Assembly (NCBI GenBank): GCA_002713405.1
Contig: PAST01000038.1
Span: 32,560-73,556, forward strand
Direction of reading: 5' to 3'
Origin: Crocinitomicaceae bacterium
Lineage (GTDB): Bacteria; Bacteroidota; Bacteroidia; Flavobacteriales_D; Parvicellaceae
DNA length: 40,997 nucleotides
In this document: in pieces, positions 1 to 9,604 of the stretch
How the letters are laid out: every line of letters begins with the position of its first letter
Position numbering within the stretch: position 1 is the stretch's first letter
Made by a program: the position numbers and the translations under genes
The notes under the pieces: model-generated
What the model was told of the DNA's origin: nothing
Seen by the model: only the letters and a program-made list of their open reading frames with translations
Databases searched by the model: none

Positions 1-509
1 ATAGCAATTGTAGCTCCAGATCTTGAAATACCAGGTAAAATTGCAATAGCCTGGGCAATACCTATAAGGAAACTTTGTAATGTACTTATTATGTTATTAG
101 TTGGCTTTGCTCTATCTGCAAAAAAGAGAAGTAATCCTGTGATTATAAGCATAAAGCCAACTAAGACTAATTGGGCATCAAATAGGGATTCAATAATATC
201 ATTAAAAAAAACACCTACAACAATAGCAGGAATCATAGAAACAACAATATTTAATGAAAAAACTCTCGCTTTAGATGATTTTTTTGAAAAAACATTAATT
301 AATATTTGAAGAATATCTTTTCGAAAGATAAAAATTGTGCTTAATGCAGTTGCAAAATGCAATACTACAGTCATAATTAGACTCTCTTTTGGGTTAAAAT
401 TAGTGGGAAATATTCCTTTTAAAATTTCTAAATGTCCACTACTACTAACAGGCAAAAATTCGGTTAACCCCTGAACAATTCCTAAAACTAAAGCTATTAA
501 AAAATCCAA
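1..509 (-). CDS. uppP: Undecaprenyl-diphosphatase UppP/BacA (partial, C-terminus beyond window)
   Basis: Integral membrane phosphatase that recycles undecaprenyl diphosphate to the monophosphate lipid carrier for peptidoglycan synthesis. About 169 N-terminal residues are present. The first family signature (QGLTEFLPVSSSGHLE, with its acidic residues and Ser-Ser-Ser-Gly-His) lies right at the N-terminus, and the second (PGISRSGATIA) lies at the window edge. No in-frame ATG exists near the start. An in-frame TAG at 516-518 leaves TTG at 507-509 as the likely start, giving MDFLIALVLG, which fits the family N-terminus. The start lies 6 bases after the stop of the DUF3098 gene, so it is the third gene of the ftsX operon. 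The identification is firm. The exact start is inferred, and ATT at 513-515 is the only other option. Confidence 0.93.
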   Translation of the reverse strand, partial: MDFLIALVLGIVQGLTEFLPVSSSGHLEILKGIFPTNFNPKESLIMTVVLHFATALSTIFIFRKDILQILINVFSKKSSKARVFSLNIVVSMIPAIVVGVFFNDIIESLFDAQLVLVGFMLIITGLLLFFADRAKPTNNIISTLQSFLIGIAQAIAILPGISRSGATIA

Positions 510-515
510 AAAAAT

Positions 516-743
516 CTATTGCTTTTTCATTATTCCAAAAAGGACTAATCCGTATCCTGACATAACTAAAAATGGAGCAAGAGTAATTCTTCTAAATGAA
601 AAGATTTCTTCTTCATTAAAAACATTAGGGTCTTGAGACCCACCGCCAGACATTAAAATAAATCCTAATAGAACAACTACACAACCCATAATTATGAAGG
701 TATAATTTTTTCTTCCAAGTACCATTTTAGTTTTTTGATCCAT
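516..743 (-). CDS. DUF3098 small membrane protein
   Basis: A 75-residue protein with two hydrophobic segments (about residues 14-31 and 54-72) joined by a polar loop containing SGGGSQDPNVFNEEEIFSFRR-type sequence. This layout is characteristic of the DUF3098 family, which is confined to Bacteroidota and commonly sits between ftsX and uppP, as here. An open frame extends upstream to an ATG at 809, but that would overlap the end of ftsX by over 60 bases. The ATG at 741-743 starts 1 base after the ftsX stop and gives a family-like N-terminus. The function is unknown. Its place between a divisome component and a cell-wall lipid recycler suggests an envelope role (inference). Confidence 0.85.
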   Translation of the reverse strand: MDQKTKMVLGRKNYTFIIMGCVVVLLGFILMSGGGSQDPNVFNEEEIFSFRRITLAPFLVMSGYGLVLFGIMKKQ

Positions 744-744
744 A

Positions 745-1647
745 TTAATATAGTTTTTCTGATTTAATCCAAATAAATTTATTGAGTGCAAAATATGTTG
801 ATACAACACTTATTAAAATGCCTGTAATAAGAATTCCTAAAGCAATTACGGAAAATTCAAATATTTTATTGTTTAAAAAAAATTTATCAGTGCTTAGTTC
901 CAATATGATATTTGGGTTTATAATTGTAAATGAATACCATAAGGTTAACAAGAATAAAACTGCTAAAGTTGAAGAAATCAGTCCTTGATAAAATGCTTTT
1001 AAAAGAAATGGTTTTCTTATAAAAAATGATTTTGCACCAACAAGTTGCATAGTTCGAATCATAAGTCTTTTTGAAAAAACAGCTAATCTTATAGTATTGT
1101 AAATAAGTAATACTGCAATTATTAATAAGACACCTGCAATAAATAGCATTATTAATTCAAAATTTTTAAATACTGTTCCTACTTCTAAGAATTGAGCTTC
1201 ATTGTAAGCAACTTCAGAAATAATATGTTTGTTTCCTTTGGATATGTGGGCTGCGAAATTTGCAGCACTATCAGGATTTACATAATTTGAACTAAGATTT
1301 ACATGAATTGAGGACGGCAATGGATTAACACCATCTAAAATTTCAAAAGCATCTTTCCCAACGTGTTTCATCATTAATTTTCGTGCGTCTTCTTTAGAGA
1401 CATACAGTGCTTTTCTAACAATACCATCCATAGATTTTAGCTTTTTTTCTAGCATTCTAACTATAGATTCATCTACAGTTTCATGAAAAAGAATGTCTAA
1501 ACTTAATTGTTCTTTAATTTCGGATGACTTTTTGTTTGCAGTCCACATGAAATAAACAAAAGCTCCAAATAATGTAAGTAGCAAAGTCATTCCAAATATT
1601 GTTGAAAGTTCAGCTAATGAATTTGATTTATGAATTTTAGAATGCAT
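745..1647 (-). CDS. ftsX: Cell division protein FtsX (ABC transporter-like permease)
   Basis: A 300-residue protein with the FtsX plan. It has a short cytoplasmic N-terminus, TM1 (about 19-36), an extracytoplasmic domain (about 37-160), then three TM segments near 163-185, 213-238 and 265-288. FtsX pairs with the ATPase FtsE (not in this window) and activates cell-wall hydrolases at the septum. The Leu-Val-Gly-Ala-Lys motif after TM2 (MQLVGAKSFFIRKPF) is the typical coupling region of these permeases. The next two genes, DUF3098 and uppP, follow within 1 and 6 bases, so the three are almost certainly co-transcribed. No clear promoter was recognised in the region above the start. Confidence 0.92.
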   Translation of the reverse strand: MHSKIHKSNSLAELSTIFGMTLLLTLFGAFVYFMWTANKKSSEIKEQLSLDILFHETVDESIVRMLEKKLKSMDGIVRKALYVSKEDARKLMMKHVGKDAFEILDGVNPLPSSIHVNLSSNYVNPDSAANFAAHISKGNKHIISEVAYNEAQFLEVGTVFKNFELIMLFIAGVLLIIAVLLIYNTIRLAVFSKRLMIRTMQLVGAKSFFIRKPFLLKAFYQGLISSTLAVLFLLTLWYSFTIINPNIILELSTDKFFLNNKIFEFSVIALGILITGILISVVSTYFALNKFIWIKSEKLY

Positions 1648-1812
1648 ATTTGCTAATTTATAAAGAAATTGAAAACGTTTTTTATTAATTGTATAATATA
1701 ACTCAAAATAATTTTATTTAATTTAATTGAATATACATGTAATGACTTACTCAAATCATACTCAATAGTGTTTGATGGATTTAAAAATGTAAAATTTATT
1801 TATTTTTGGAAA

Positions 1813-4221
1813 ATGAAAAAGTACAGTTTTATAATATTATTTTTTTACTCATTTATTTATCAATTACACTTTGGTCAATGTGATAACTCTGGCACAGATA
1901 ATCAATTAGCTTGTGACTCTTACACATGGATTGACGGCGTTACTTATACAACGAATAATAATTCAGCCACACATACTCTAACTAATATTGCTGGATGTGA
2001 TAGTGTGGTAACCTTAAATTTAACTATTAACAGTTCCAGCACAGGAACTGATACCCAAATTGCTTGTGACTCTTACACATGGATCGATGGTGTTACCTAC
2101 ACAACAAGTAATAATTCAGCCACGCACACTTTAACTAATTCAGCTGGATGTGATAGTGTGGTAACTCTAAACCTGCAAATAAAAGTTAGCTCGTTAAATC
2201 CATCTGGAGTTACAAGTTCTGATTCAATAATTTGTGAAAATAATAACTTATTATTAAATGTAAATGGTGGCCTTTTAGGAACTAATAGTCAATGGGTGTG
2301 GTATAAAGATTCATGCTCAGGCAGTCCAATTGATAGCGGAATATCAATTGTTGTAACCCAAACATCTAATACTACTTATTTTGTAAGAGCTGAAGGAGAT
2401 TGTAATAACACAATTTGTGAAGATATAACAGTTAATAATTTTCCATATTTTATTAACCTTGATTCAATAAGTATAGATTCAACTTTTGATTCTAATAATA
2501 ATACTTGGTCAATTTTAGATACTGTTTGCCCTCAAACTGCTGTAAAATTATTTGCTCATTTTTCTAGTCCATTTCCTCAGGGTTATTCAGTAACTTGGTA
2601 TGAAAATTCATGTGGTGCTACATCTATAGGTAGTGGTGATTCAATTATTGTGTTTCCTGATTCCAGCACTACTTATTACGCCAGAGTAACCGGCACCTGT
2701 GGTGCATCACTTTGCAAACAAATTACTATAACTACAAAAGATGGCTCTATATCACCCACCGGAATCCAAACTAGCTTAAATAATTTTTGTGCTGGTGGAT
2801 CAACTAATTTAAGTATTATTGGGGGGCAACTAGGAACTGGAGCAGTATGGAATTGGTATGAAAGTACATGTGATTCTAATTCTATTGGCTCTGGACCAAC
2901 AATAAATGTTACTCCAAATGCAACTACTATGTATTATGTTAGAGCAAATGGCGGTTCTTGTGGATCAACCTCTTGTGAAGAAATTTTAATTAATATTTAT
3001 GAGTTAAATGTTTACCATTCTGAAATTGATTCTACTTGTGAGTCTTCATCATTTATTCTTCAAGGTGGATTCCCTCAAGGCGGGATTTATTCTGGTTCTG
3101 GGGTTCTAGATAGTATATTTGATCCAAACTCTTCAGGAATAGGTTCACATACTGTGACTTATATTTATACAGATAGTAATAATTGTACTGATTCAACACA
3201 ATTTCAGGTTGTAGTTTTAGAACCAAATATAGACCCTTTAGTAATTGATGCTAGTCTTTACGAGATTTGTAATGGAAATTCAACAACGATAAATTTGAAT
3301 AATTCTAACCAACTAATAACTGGAAGTCAATGGGTTTGGTATCAAGGTAGTTGTGGTACTGGTCAGGTAATTGGTACTAGTACTACAAATAATCAGATTA
3401 CGGTGTCCCCGTCAACAACTTCAAATTATTATGTTAGAGCTGAGGGAGGGCTTTGCCCTGCAAGTAATTGTATTGGAGTTACTATAGATGTTTATACTCT
3501 AGAAACTCATTTAAGTGAGTTGGAAGATATTTGTGGAGATGATTATCCCATTTTTGAACTTGAAGGGGGAAGTCCCTCAGGCGGGATTTATTCAGGTAAT
3601 GGGGTAGAAAATGGTATTTTCCACCCGAAACTAGCTGGAGTTGGTATTCATAACATTACCTACACATATAGCTTAGGACCATGTGTTGCAACAGATGTTG
3701 AGACAATTAATATTGAAAGTAGTCCTTTAAGTGTTTATTATTCTATTGAGCAAGAAACATGTTCTGAAGGAGGAATTATGATCCACGCCCACACAATAAA
3801 TGGAAGTGGATACTACGAATATCAATGGTCAGATGGATCTTATAATAACCCTTTAACTTATGCAAACAATGATATTTATAATGTTTTAGTTTCTGATGCA
3901 GATAATTGCTTCAAACTTTTAGATAGTATATCCTTTGACAATGATTTGGAATGTATTGAAATGGTGAATACTTTTACTCCGAACGGAGACGGAATAAATG
4001 ACAAATGGAATCCTGATTTTTCCAATTATGATAAAGTTTCATTAATTGTTTTTAATAAGTGGGGGAATGAAATAATTCAGTTTGACAGTTCAACTATAGA
4101 ATGGGATGGAAAAACTAAAGACGGAGTAGATCTTCCAAGCGGCACATATTACTACTTTCTAGAGTTAACTAAAAATTTAGATGAAATAACTCAAAGTGGT
4201 CCAATAACAATTATAAGATAA
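1813..4221 (+). CDS. Large repeat-rich surface protein with type B T9SS C-terminal domain (gliding-motility-associated CTD)
   Basis: Predicted secreted, surface-attached protein of 802 residues. ATG at 1813 is preferred over ATG at 1768 because it puts the signal peptide (MKKYSFIILFFYSF...HFGQ) at the terminus. The mature protein begins with two near-identical 51-residue repeats containing ACDSYTWIDGVTYTT and GCDSVVTLNL. Four Ig-like modules follow, each built on a W.W/TWY...C...YY.RA.G..C pattern. Two GG.P.GG.YSG.GV modules are interleaved with these, followed by a SprB-like module. The last 85 residues start NTFTPNGDGINDKW and contain FNKWGNEI and SGTYYYFLEL, the TIGR04131/CHU_C-type tail. 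The next gene is a PorP/SprF protein, the usual partner for type B cargo. An adhesin or motility role is inferred from the family. Confidence 0.85.
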   Translation: MKKYSFIILFFYSFIYQLHFGQCDNSGTDNQLACDSYTWIDGVTYTTNNNSATHTLTNIAGCDSVVTLNLTINSSSTGTDTQIACDSYTWIDGVTYTTSNNSATHTLTNSAGCDSVVTLNLQIKVSSLNPSGVTSSDSIICENNNLLLNVNGGLLGTNSQWVWYKDSCSGSPIDSGISIVVTQTSNTTYFVRAEGDCNNTICEDITVNNFPYFINLDSISIDSTFDSNNNTWSILDTVCPQTAVKLFAHFSSPFPQGYSVTWYENSCGATSIGSGDSIIVFPDSSTTYYARVTGTCGASLCKQITITTKDGSISPTGIQTSLNNFCAGGSTNLSIIGGQLGTGAVWNWYESTCDSNSIGSGPTINVTPNATTMYYVRANGGSCGSTSCEEILINIYELNVYHSEIDSTCESSSFILQGGFPQGGIYSGSGVLDSIFDPNSSGIGSHTVTYIYTDSNNCTDSTQFQVVVLEPNIDPLVIDASLYEICNGNSTTINLNNSNQLITGSQWVWYQGSCGTGQVIGTSTTNNQITVSPSTTSNYYVRAEGGLCPASNCIGVTIDVYTLETHLSELEDICGDDYPIFELEGGSPSGGIYSGNGVENGIFHPKLAGVGIHNITYTYSLGPCVATDVETINIESSPLSVYYSIEQETCSEGGIMIHAHTINGSGYYEYQWSDGSYNNPLTYANNDIYNVLVSDADNCFKLLDSISFDNDLECIEMVNTFTPNGDGINDKWNPDFSNYDKVSLIVFNKWGNEIIQFDSSTIEWDGKTKDGVDLPSGTYYYFLELTKNLDEITQSGPITIIR
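1891..2180 (+). repeat. Tandem direct repeat, about 153 bp period, inside the surface-protein gene
   Basis: Two head-to-tail copies begin near 1891 and 2044. Each encodes 51 residues with ACDSYTWIDGVTYTT and AGCDSVVTLNL. Two stretches of over 20 bases (starting near 1909/2062 and 1990/2143) are identical between copies. The remaining differences are mostly at third codon positions, so the duplication is maintained at protein level. Similarity fades after about 2180. Confidence 0.85.
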
Positions 4222-4226
4222 GTGAT

Positions 4227-5168
4227 ATGAAAAATATTTTAACCTTTACACTACTTTTATTAGCTTTTTCTACTTTTAAGAGTCAACAGATTGGAATAAC
4301 AAGTCAATATCTTTTAAATGATTTTTCAATAAATCCTGCTGTTGCTGGAACAAAGACTTATTCCCCTTTATCTGTAAGTTTTAGGAGGCAATGGACTGGA
4401 ATTGACGAGGCGCCTGTAACTCAAAATTTAATGTATCACACTTCATTAGGAGAAAGCTCTGGCTTTGGAGGGCATGTTTTTAATGATGCTTCAGGACCGT
4501 CGAGAAGAACTGGCTTTAATACAACATTTGCATATAACATCAAAACAAGTAAAAAAACGAATCTTTCTTTTGGACTTTCTGGTTCTTTAACCCAGTTTTC
4601 TATAAATAGAGATCGATTAATTACAGAAATTCCTAATGATATAGCTATTGTAAATTTGAACAATTCGCTAATTGCAGATTGTAATTTTGGAATTTACTGG
4701 TCGGGGGTTAGACATTTCGCAGGGTTTTCTGCTTACAATTTGTTTGAAAATAAAACAGATATAACTTCCTTAACTTCACCTATAACGAATACTTTAAATA
4801 GAGTTTTTTATACTTATGGAGGTTATAATTTTAAGATTGGGGCAATAATTGAACTACAACCCTCTATGATTATTAGAACAATGAATAATATAATTCAATT
4901 TGATGCTAATTTAAAACTAGCAGTAAAAAATACGTATTCATTAGCGATTTCTTATAGAAATAAGGACGCTGTTGCTTTTATAGGTGGGATCAATTTAGGT
5001 ACAACCACTGTAGGCTATTCTTATGATTTAGGAGTATCAAAAATGAAGACATACAGTTCTGGAAGTCATGAGATTTTCCTATGTTATAAACTTAAAAAAG
5101 ATAATAAATCTAAAACCCCGTGGAAAAGTAGAAATAGAGTTTACTCAAGTAATAGTTTAGAGAACTAA
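4227..5168 (+). CDS. PorP/SprF family type IX secretion outer-membrane protein
   Basis: A 313-residue protein with a signal peptide (MKNILTFTLLLLAFSTFKSQ). The family N-terminal core is present: YLLNDFSINPAVAGTKTY, followed by FRRQWTGIDEAPVTQNL. The rest alternates as amphipathic strands expected of an outer-membrane beta-barrel. SprF of Flavobacterium johnsoniae and its paralogues help secrete or anchor type B CTD proteins. The gene starts 5 bases after a type B CTD protein and is followed 12 bases later by a PorE-like gene, so it is probably the dedicated partner of the upstream cargo (inference). Identification by family motif is strong. Confidence 0.92.
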   Translation: MKNILTFTLLLLAFSTFKSQQIGITSQYLLNDFSINPAVAGTKTYSPLSVSFRRQWTGIDEAPVTQNLMYHTSLGESSGFGGHVFNDASGPSRRTGFNTTFAYNIKTSKKTNLSFGLSGSLTQFSINRDRLITEIPNDIAIVNLNNSLIADCNFGIYWSGVRHFAGFSAYNLFENKTDITSLTSPITNTLNRVFYTYGGYNFKIGAIIELQPSMIIRTMNNIIQFDANLKLAVKNTYSLAISYRNKDAVAFIGGINLGTTTVGYSYDLGVSKMKTYSSGSHEIFLCYKLKKDNKSKTPWKSRNRVYSSNSLEN

Positions 5169-5180
5169 TCTCAAATAAAA

Positions 5181-7973
5181 ATGAGAAAAATTAACCTTTT
5201 TATTTTATTCCTATTTTATTTTGGGGGCCTACATAGTCAATTAAAATTAGCCGATATCCTTTTCAACAACTTTGAATACAAAACAGCTGCAAAAATATAC
5301 AGTGAATCTAGTTCTTTATCCCAAAAACAATTAGAAAAATATGCACTCTGCTACTTTTACACCAATGATTTTAAAAAGTCTATACCTATTTTTAAAAAAG
5401 CATTATTAAATAAGCCAAATGACTTTATTCTTAATTATCGTTACGGTACTTCTTTAAAAAATACGGGCAAATATAATAGCGCAAAAAAAATTTTCTCTGA
5501 TTTGCATATTGAAGATTCCTTAAATAAACGTATTGCTCTTGATCTTGAAAGTATTAATTATCTTGAAAAGAAAGATTCCACCAAGGCTTTTAAAAAGTTA
5601 GCCAACTTTGACAAAATAAACTCTCCATCTTCTGAATTTGCACCATCTTTTTTTGATGAAGGAATATATTACATTGCCGAGAAAGGAAATAAAAAAGCAA
5701 TAACTAACAATATAAGTTTAGTTTCAAATAACGACTCTTTAACTATAAAAGAGAAAAAAGAATTTACCGAAAAATTAAATTCCTTGCTATCTTTTGGAAA
5801 TACTATCTCTACTAGGACATTCGTAAATAAAGTAGATCTAAATATCCCCATGCTTTTCACAACTTTAAATAACCCTATTCCCGACTCAACAGTTATAAGA
5901 AATGAAGAAATAATTTCACATAAAAGTTTTAATGTAACTAGTTTTAATATTGAAAATTCTAATGATAAAATATTTTACACTAGACACCCATACCTAACAA
6001 ATTCTAATGCTGGTGTATCATTAAATCCTTTAATATATAGGGGGAAAATAGACGCTGAAAAGAAAAAAATTATTTTTAGAAGGCGTATTCCAGTAAGATT
6101 CTTGTCTAGTTCCGCAGGATCTGGAGAAGTTTGTGTAACTGCAGATGGGGAAACAATTTATTTTGTTTCTGACAAGAAAAAAGGTTTTGGACAAACAGAT
6201 ATTTATATGTCTCATAAAACAAAATCCGGAAAATGGGGAAGAGCTATTAATCTTGGACCATTAGTAAATTCGCCTTACAGAGAAGAGTCTCCAAGAATTT
6301 ACGATGATAGTATTCTTTACTTTTCTTCAAACGGATTTCCTGGATATGGGGGAGCAGATATATTTAAATGTAAAATTATTAAAGACAGCATATATGATGT
6401 TAAACACTTGCCTTATCCTATTAATTCTAATGGAGACGATATTCATTTTGTCCTACATCCATTTGACGAAAGTATTGCAATACTGAATTCTAATAGATCT
6501 ACAGGCAAAGGAGAGGAAGATATTTATTTTGCACATATGGTTCCTATTTCACCTTATGTAAAAGGATATGTTAGATTAAATAGCGACAGTAGCCTTCAAA
6601 AAAACACTACTGTTAGACTTTTAAACCAAGATAATGAAGAAATAAAACAGATTCAAACTGGAGCTTCTGGGAAATATAGGTTTAGTCTCAAAAAAAACAG
6701 ACTTTATAAGGTAGTTGCTACTAAGAAAAATTTTTATGGAGATACACTTGTAATTTCTGATTCAACTCTCTTTAGGCATGAAAGAAGAGATATAACTTTA
6801 AAAGGAGATAAAACAATTCAAGGCTATACAGTAAAAAGAAGTAATAATGAAAGAGTACCAAATGTTAAAATAGAAATTAATACAGGAATTAGATCTAAAA
6901 AATTATCCATTTATTCTGATGAGAATGGTTTCTACCAGTTTGCTTTTAACAAAGATTCAATGTTATTATTAGAGGGGTTGAGTGATAGTTTGTGGGGTTC
7001 TAAAGAGTTTTTTATAGATTCTAATTATTTATTTAAAAAACAACACAACTTAAAACTTGATCCACTTTACAAAGAATTCAAGGTCAAAGTCCTAGATCAA
7101 GAAACTAAAGAAATTCAGGCTGATGCTATTGTTTATTTAATAAATATAGATGGAAATAAAATTGATTCTTCACTTACTGATTCTACTGGACATGTATACT
7201 TCAATTTGAAAACAGCAGAAGATTACGAGATGCATGCATTTAAAGGGAAAGCAGATGGTGTAGCTAATATTCATACTAGTCTATTAGCAAAAAACACTAA
7301 AGATATCGACTTATATATCACAACTAACTATATATCTACTATTGGTAAAATTATTGACACTGACACTAAAAAATCTTTAGATTTAGTGAAAATCACCATT
7401 GTAGATTCAACTACTAATTTTAAAGATTTAAGCTACACCAATGATTCTGGAAGTTTTGAATTACACGTTCATGAAAATAATATTTACTACTTAATTATTG
7501 AAAAAAGCAATTATTTCACCAAGACTTTAATTCTAAACATTGGAGATTCTGTTCCTAATGTTATTGACTTAAATATGAAATATAATCTAAGTTTAAAAAA
7601 ATCAGGGTTTCTAATTGAACCTATTTATTTTGACTTTAAAAGTCATAAAATTACAAAAGAGTCAAAATTGGAATTAGACAAATTAGCCTCATTTTTAAAA
7701 AATAATAGAACTGAGTCAATTACAATATTTGGCTACACAGATTGCCAAGGGACTAAAGAGTACTTATCAAAAAACTATAATAAAATTCTAGGGAAAAATA
7801 GAGGGATTTCTGTAAGAAGATATTTACATGCAAAAGGGATTCCAAATTCAAGAGTTACAGTAATCGGAAGAGGAAGTGTAAACTTTCTGAATTCTTGTTT
7901 TACGTCTGAAAGTTGTACAGATCAAGAACATAGAGAAAATAGAAGGTGTGAATTTCAGTTAAATGATCAATAG
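5181..7973 (+). CDS. PorE-like OmpA-family protein with TPR, PD40 beta-propeller and carboxypeptidase-regulatory-like domains
   Basis: A 930-residue exported protein. After a signal peptide (1-20) come TPR-like helices (about 25-130). PD40-type propeller repeats follow, with VTADGETIYFVSDK near residue 318 and SILYFSSNGFPGYGGADI near 377. Several carboxypeptidase-regulatory-like beta domains follow (about 465-790). The C-terminal OmpA peptidoglycan-binding domain (about 805-930) contains IFGYTDCQG, the NYNKILGKNRGISVRRYL helix and ENRRCEF. This order matches PorE/PD40-OmpA proteins, which in the T9SS anchor the PorK/N ring to peptidoglycan. Together with the preceding cargo and PorP/SprF genes it forms a compact secretion/anchoring operon. 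It could instead be a paralogue specific to this cargo rather than the core PorE. Confidence 0.85.
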   Translation: MRKINLFILFLFYFGGLHSQLKLADILFNNFEYKTAAKIYSESSSLSQKQLEKYALCYFYTNDFKKSIPIFKKALLNKPNDFILNYRYGTSLKNTGKYNSAKKIFSDLHIEDSLNKRIALDLESINYLEKKDSTKAFKKLANFDKINSPSSEFAPSFFDEGIYYIAEKGNKKAITNNISLVSNNDSLTIKEKKEFTEKLNSLLSFGNTISTRTFVNKVDLNIPMLFTTLNNPIPDSTVIRNEEIISHKSFNVTSFNIENSNDKIFYTRHPYLTNSNAGVSLNPLIYRGKIDAEKKKIIFRRRIPVRFLSSSAGSGEVCVTADGETIYFVSDKKKGFGQTDIYMSHKTKSGKWGRAINLGPLVNSPYREESPRIYDDSILYFSSNGFPGYGGADIFKCKIIKDSIYDVKHLPYPINSNGDDIHFVLHPFDESIAILNSNRSTGKGEEDIYFAHMVPISPYVKGYVRLNSDSSLQKNTTVRLLNQDNEEIKQIQTGASGKYRFSLKKNRLYKVVATKKNFYGDTLVISDSTLFRHERRDITLKGDKTIQGYTVKRSNNERVPNVKIEINTGIRSKKLSIYSDENGFYQFAFNKDSMLLLEGLSDSLWGSKEFFIDSNYLFKKQHNLKLDPLYKEFKVKVLDQETKEIQADAIVYLINIDGNKIDSSLTDSTGHVYFNLKTAEDYEMHAFKGKADGVANIHTSLLAKNTKDIDLYITTNYISTIGKIIDTDTKKSLDLVKITIVDSTTNFKDLSYTNDSGSFELHVHENNIYYLIIEKSNYFTKTLILNIGDSVPNVIDLNMKYNLSLKKSGFLIEPIYFDFKSHKITKESKLELDKLASFLKNNRTESITIFGYTDCQGTKEYLSKNYNKILGKNRGISVRRYLHAKGIPNSRVTVIGRGSVNFLNSCFTSESCTDQEHRENRRCEFQLNDQ

Positions 7974-8029
7974 TAACTAAGATTTAATAAAAAAAATTAA
8001 AATGTATTTTCCATTCTAAGGATATACAT

Positions 8030-8037
8030 TACTTTCG
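8030..8037 (+). promoter_or_regulatory. Possible -7 element of gltX-folB promoter
   Basis: TACTTTCG differs at one base from the Bacteroidota -7 consensus TAnnTTTG. A TTT triplet, one mismatch from TTG, lies 19 bases upstream. The element is 22 bases before the gltX ATG. Confidence 0.4.
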
Positions 8038-8059
8038 CTTTCAAATTCTTCTAATTACT

Positions 8060-9604
8060 ATGTCAAAAAGAAAAGTTCGTGTAAGGTTTGCTCCAAGTCC
8101 AACTGGTCCATTACATATGGGTGGTATAAGAACTGCTTTGTATAACTATCTGTTCGCTAAAAAAAACAATGGTGATTTTATTTTAAGAATTGAAGACACT
8201 GATCAAAGCAGATATGTAAAGGGCGCTGAAAAATACATTATAAATGCTTTAAAATGGTGTAATCTTGAAGTAGATGAAGGTCCTGAATCCAATTCTTCTA
8301 AAGGCCCATACAGACAATCGGAGAGAAAATCATTTTATAAAAAATATGTAGACCAACTTATTAAATCAGGAAATGCATATTATGCTTTTGATAAAAGTGA
8401 AGAATTAGAACGTATGAGGGAATTGGCTAAGCAAGCCAAAATGCCTAATTGGCAATACAATTCTATCACTAGAAACTCTATGAAAAACTCTTTAACTCTT
8501 TCTAAAGAGGAATTAGAAAGCAGATTTTCTAAAAATGAACCTTGTGCTGTAAGAATAAAAATGCCAAGAAATGAGGAAATAAGATTTTATGATGAGATTC
8601 GAGGATGGATAGTGGTAAATACCAACAACATGGACGACAAAGTAATTTTTAAAGCCGATGGGATGCCAACTTACCATCTAGCCAACGTGGTCGACGATTA
8701 CCTTATGGATATTTCTCATGTTATAAGGGGAGAAGAATGGCTTCCTTCTGCTCCATTACATGTCTTGCTATATAGATATTTAGACTGGGAAAATGTTATG
8801 CCAAAATTTGCTCATTTACCATTAATATTAAAACCAGATGGTAATGGGAAATTAAGTAAAAGAGATGGAGATAGACTTGGATTTCCAGTTTTTCCATTAG
8901 AATGGACCGATCCACAATCCAAAGAAATTTCGTCTGGGTATAAAGAGAAAGGATATTTTTCTGAATCATTTGTCAACATATTGGCGTTTTTAGGTTGGAA
9001 TCCAGGTAATTCTAAAGAGCTTTTTACAATGGATGAATTAATTAAAGAGTTTTCTTTAGAAAGAGTTGGAAAAAGTGGTGCAAAATTTGATCCTGAAAAA
9101 GCCAAATGGTTTAATCAGCAACATCTTAGAAACAAATCTAATTCAGAACTTTCCTCTTTAATGTTGGAAAATTGCAAATATGACGTTGGCAATGAATACC
9201 TTGAGAAAGTTGCAGAGCTAATGAAAGAGAGAGCAACTTTTCACCACGAATTGCTATCGGAAGATTACTTTTTTAAGTCATTTGAAGATTACGATCAAAG
9301 AACATTTAGAAAAAAATGGAAGAGCAATTCTATTTCTCTAGTTAATGAATTCTTTTCAGAGTTAAATTCCATTGAATCTTTCAATGCCGAAACTATTGAA
9401 AATACTTTTAAGTCTTTTGTTGAAAGAAAAGAAATTGGTATGGGGGCTTTACTGCCGTGTTTGAGACTTATTTTAACTGGCAAAGGAATGGGGCCATCCT
9501 TATTCTCTATAATGGAATTAATTGGTGAAGAAGAAGTAATGAATAGGTTTAAAGAAAAATCTATTTTCTTTGAAAATCTTTTTTTAGAAAAATCAGACTT
9601 ATAA
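8060..9604 (+). CDS. gltX: Glutamate--tRNA ligase
   Basis: Class I aminoacyl-tRNA synthetase that charges tRNA-Glu in the cytoplasm. Its 514 residues match the family length. The HIGH-type signature is seen at the N-terminus (FAPSPTGPLHMGGIRTALYN), followed by the RIEDTD motif, and the KMSKS-type loop near residue 268 (KLSKRDGDR). The start MSKRKVRVRFAPSPTG is typical. A near-consensus -7 element (TACTTTCG, 8030-8037) precedes it. The stop overlaps the start of folB by one base (TAATG), indicating coupled translation. Whether it also misacylates tRNA-Gln (non-discriminating type) cannot be judged from the window. Confidence 0.97.
   Translation: MSKRKVRVRFAPSPTGPLHMGGIRTALYNYLFAKKNNGDFILRIEDTDQSRYVKGAEKYIINALKWCNLEVDEGPESNSSKGPYRQSERKSFYKKYVDQLIKSGNAYYAFDKSEELERMRELAKQAKMPNWQYNSITRNSMKNSLTLSKEELESRFSKNEPCAVRIKMPRNEEIRFYDEIRGWIVVNTNNMDDKVIFKADGMPTYHLANVVDDYLMDISHVIRGEEWLPSAPLHVLLYRYLDWENVMPKFAHLPLILKPDGNGKLSKRDGDRLGFPVFPLEWTDPQSKEISSGYKEKGYFSESFVNILAFLGWNPGNSKELFTMDELIKEFSLERVGKSGAKFDPEKAKWFNQQHLRNKSNSELSSLMLENCKYDVGNEYLEKVAELMKERATFHHELLSEDYFFKSFEDYDQRTFRKKWKSNSISLVNEFFSELNSIESFNAETIENTFKSFVERKEIGMGALLPCLRLILTGKGMGPSLFSIMELIGEEEVMNRFKEKSIFFENLFLEKSDL

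Noticed and set aside
1801-1808. TATTTTTG as promoter of the surface-protein gene
   Set aside because: It matches TAnnTTTG but lies only 4 bases before the ATG at 1813, so transcription would start inside the gene. Probably chance in AT-rich DNA.
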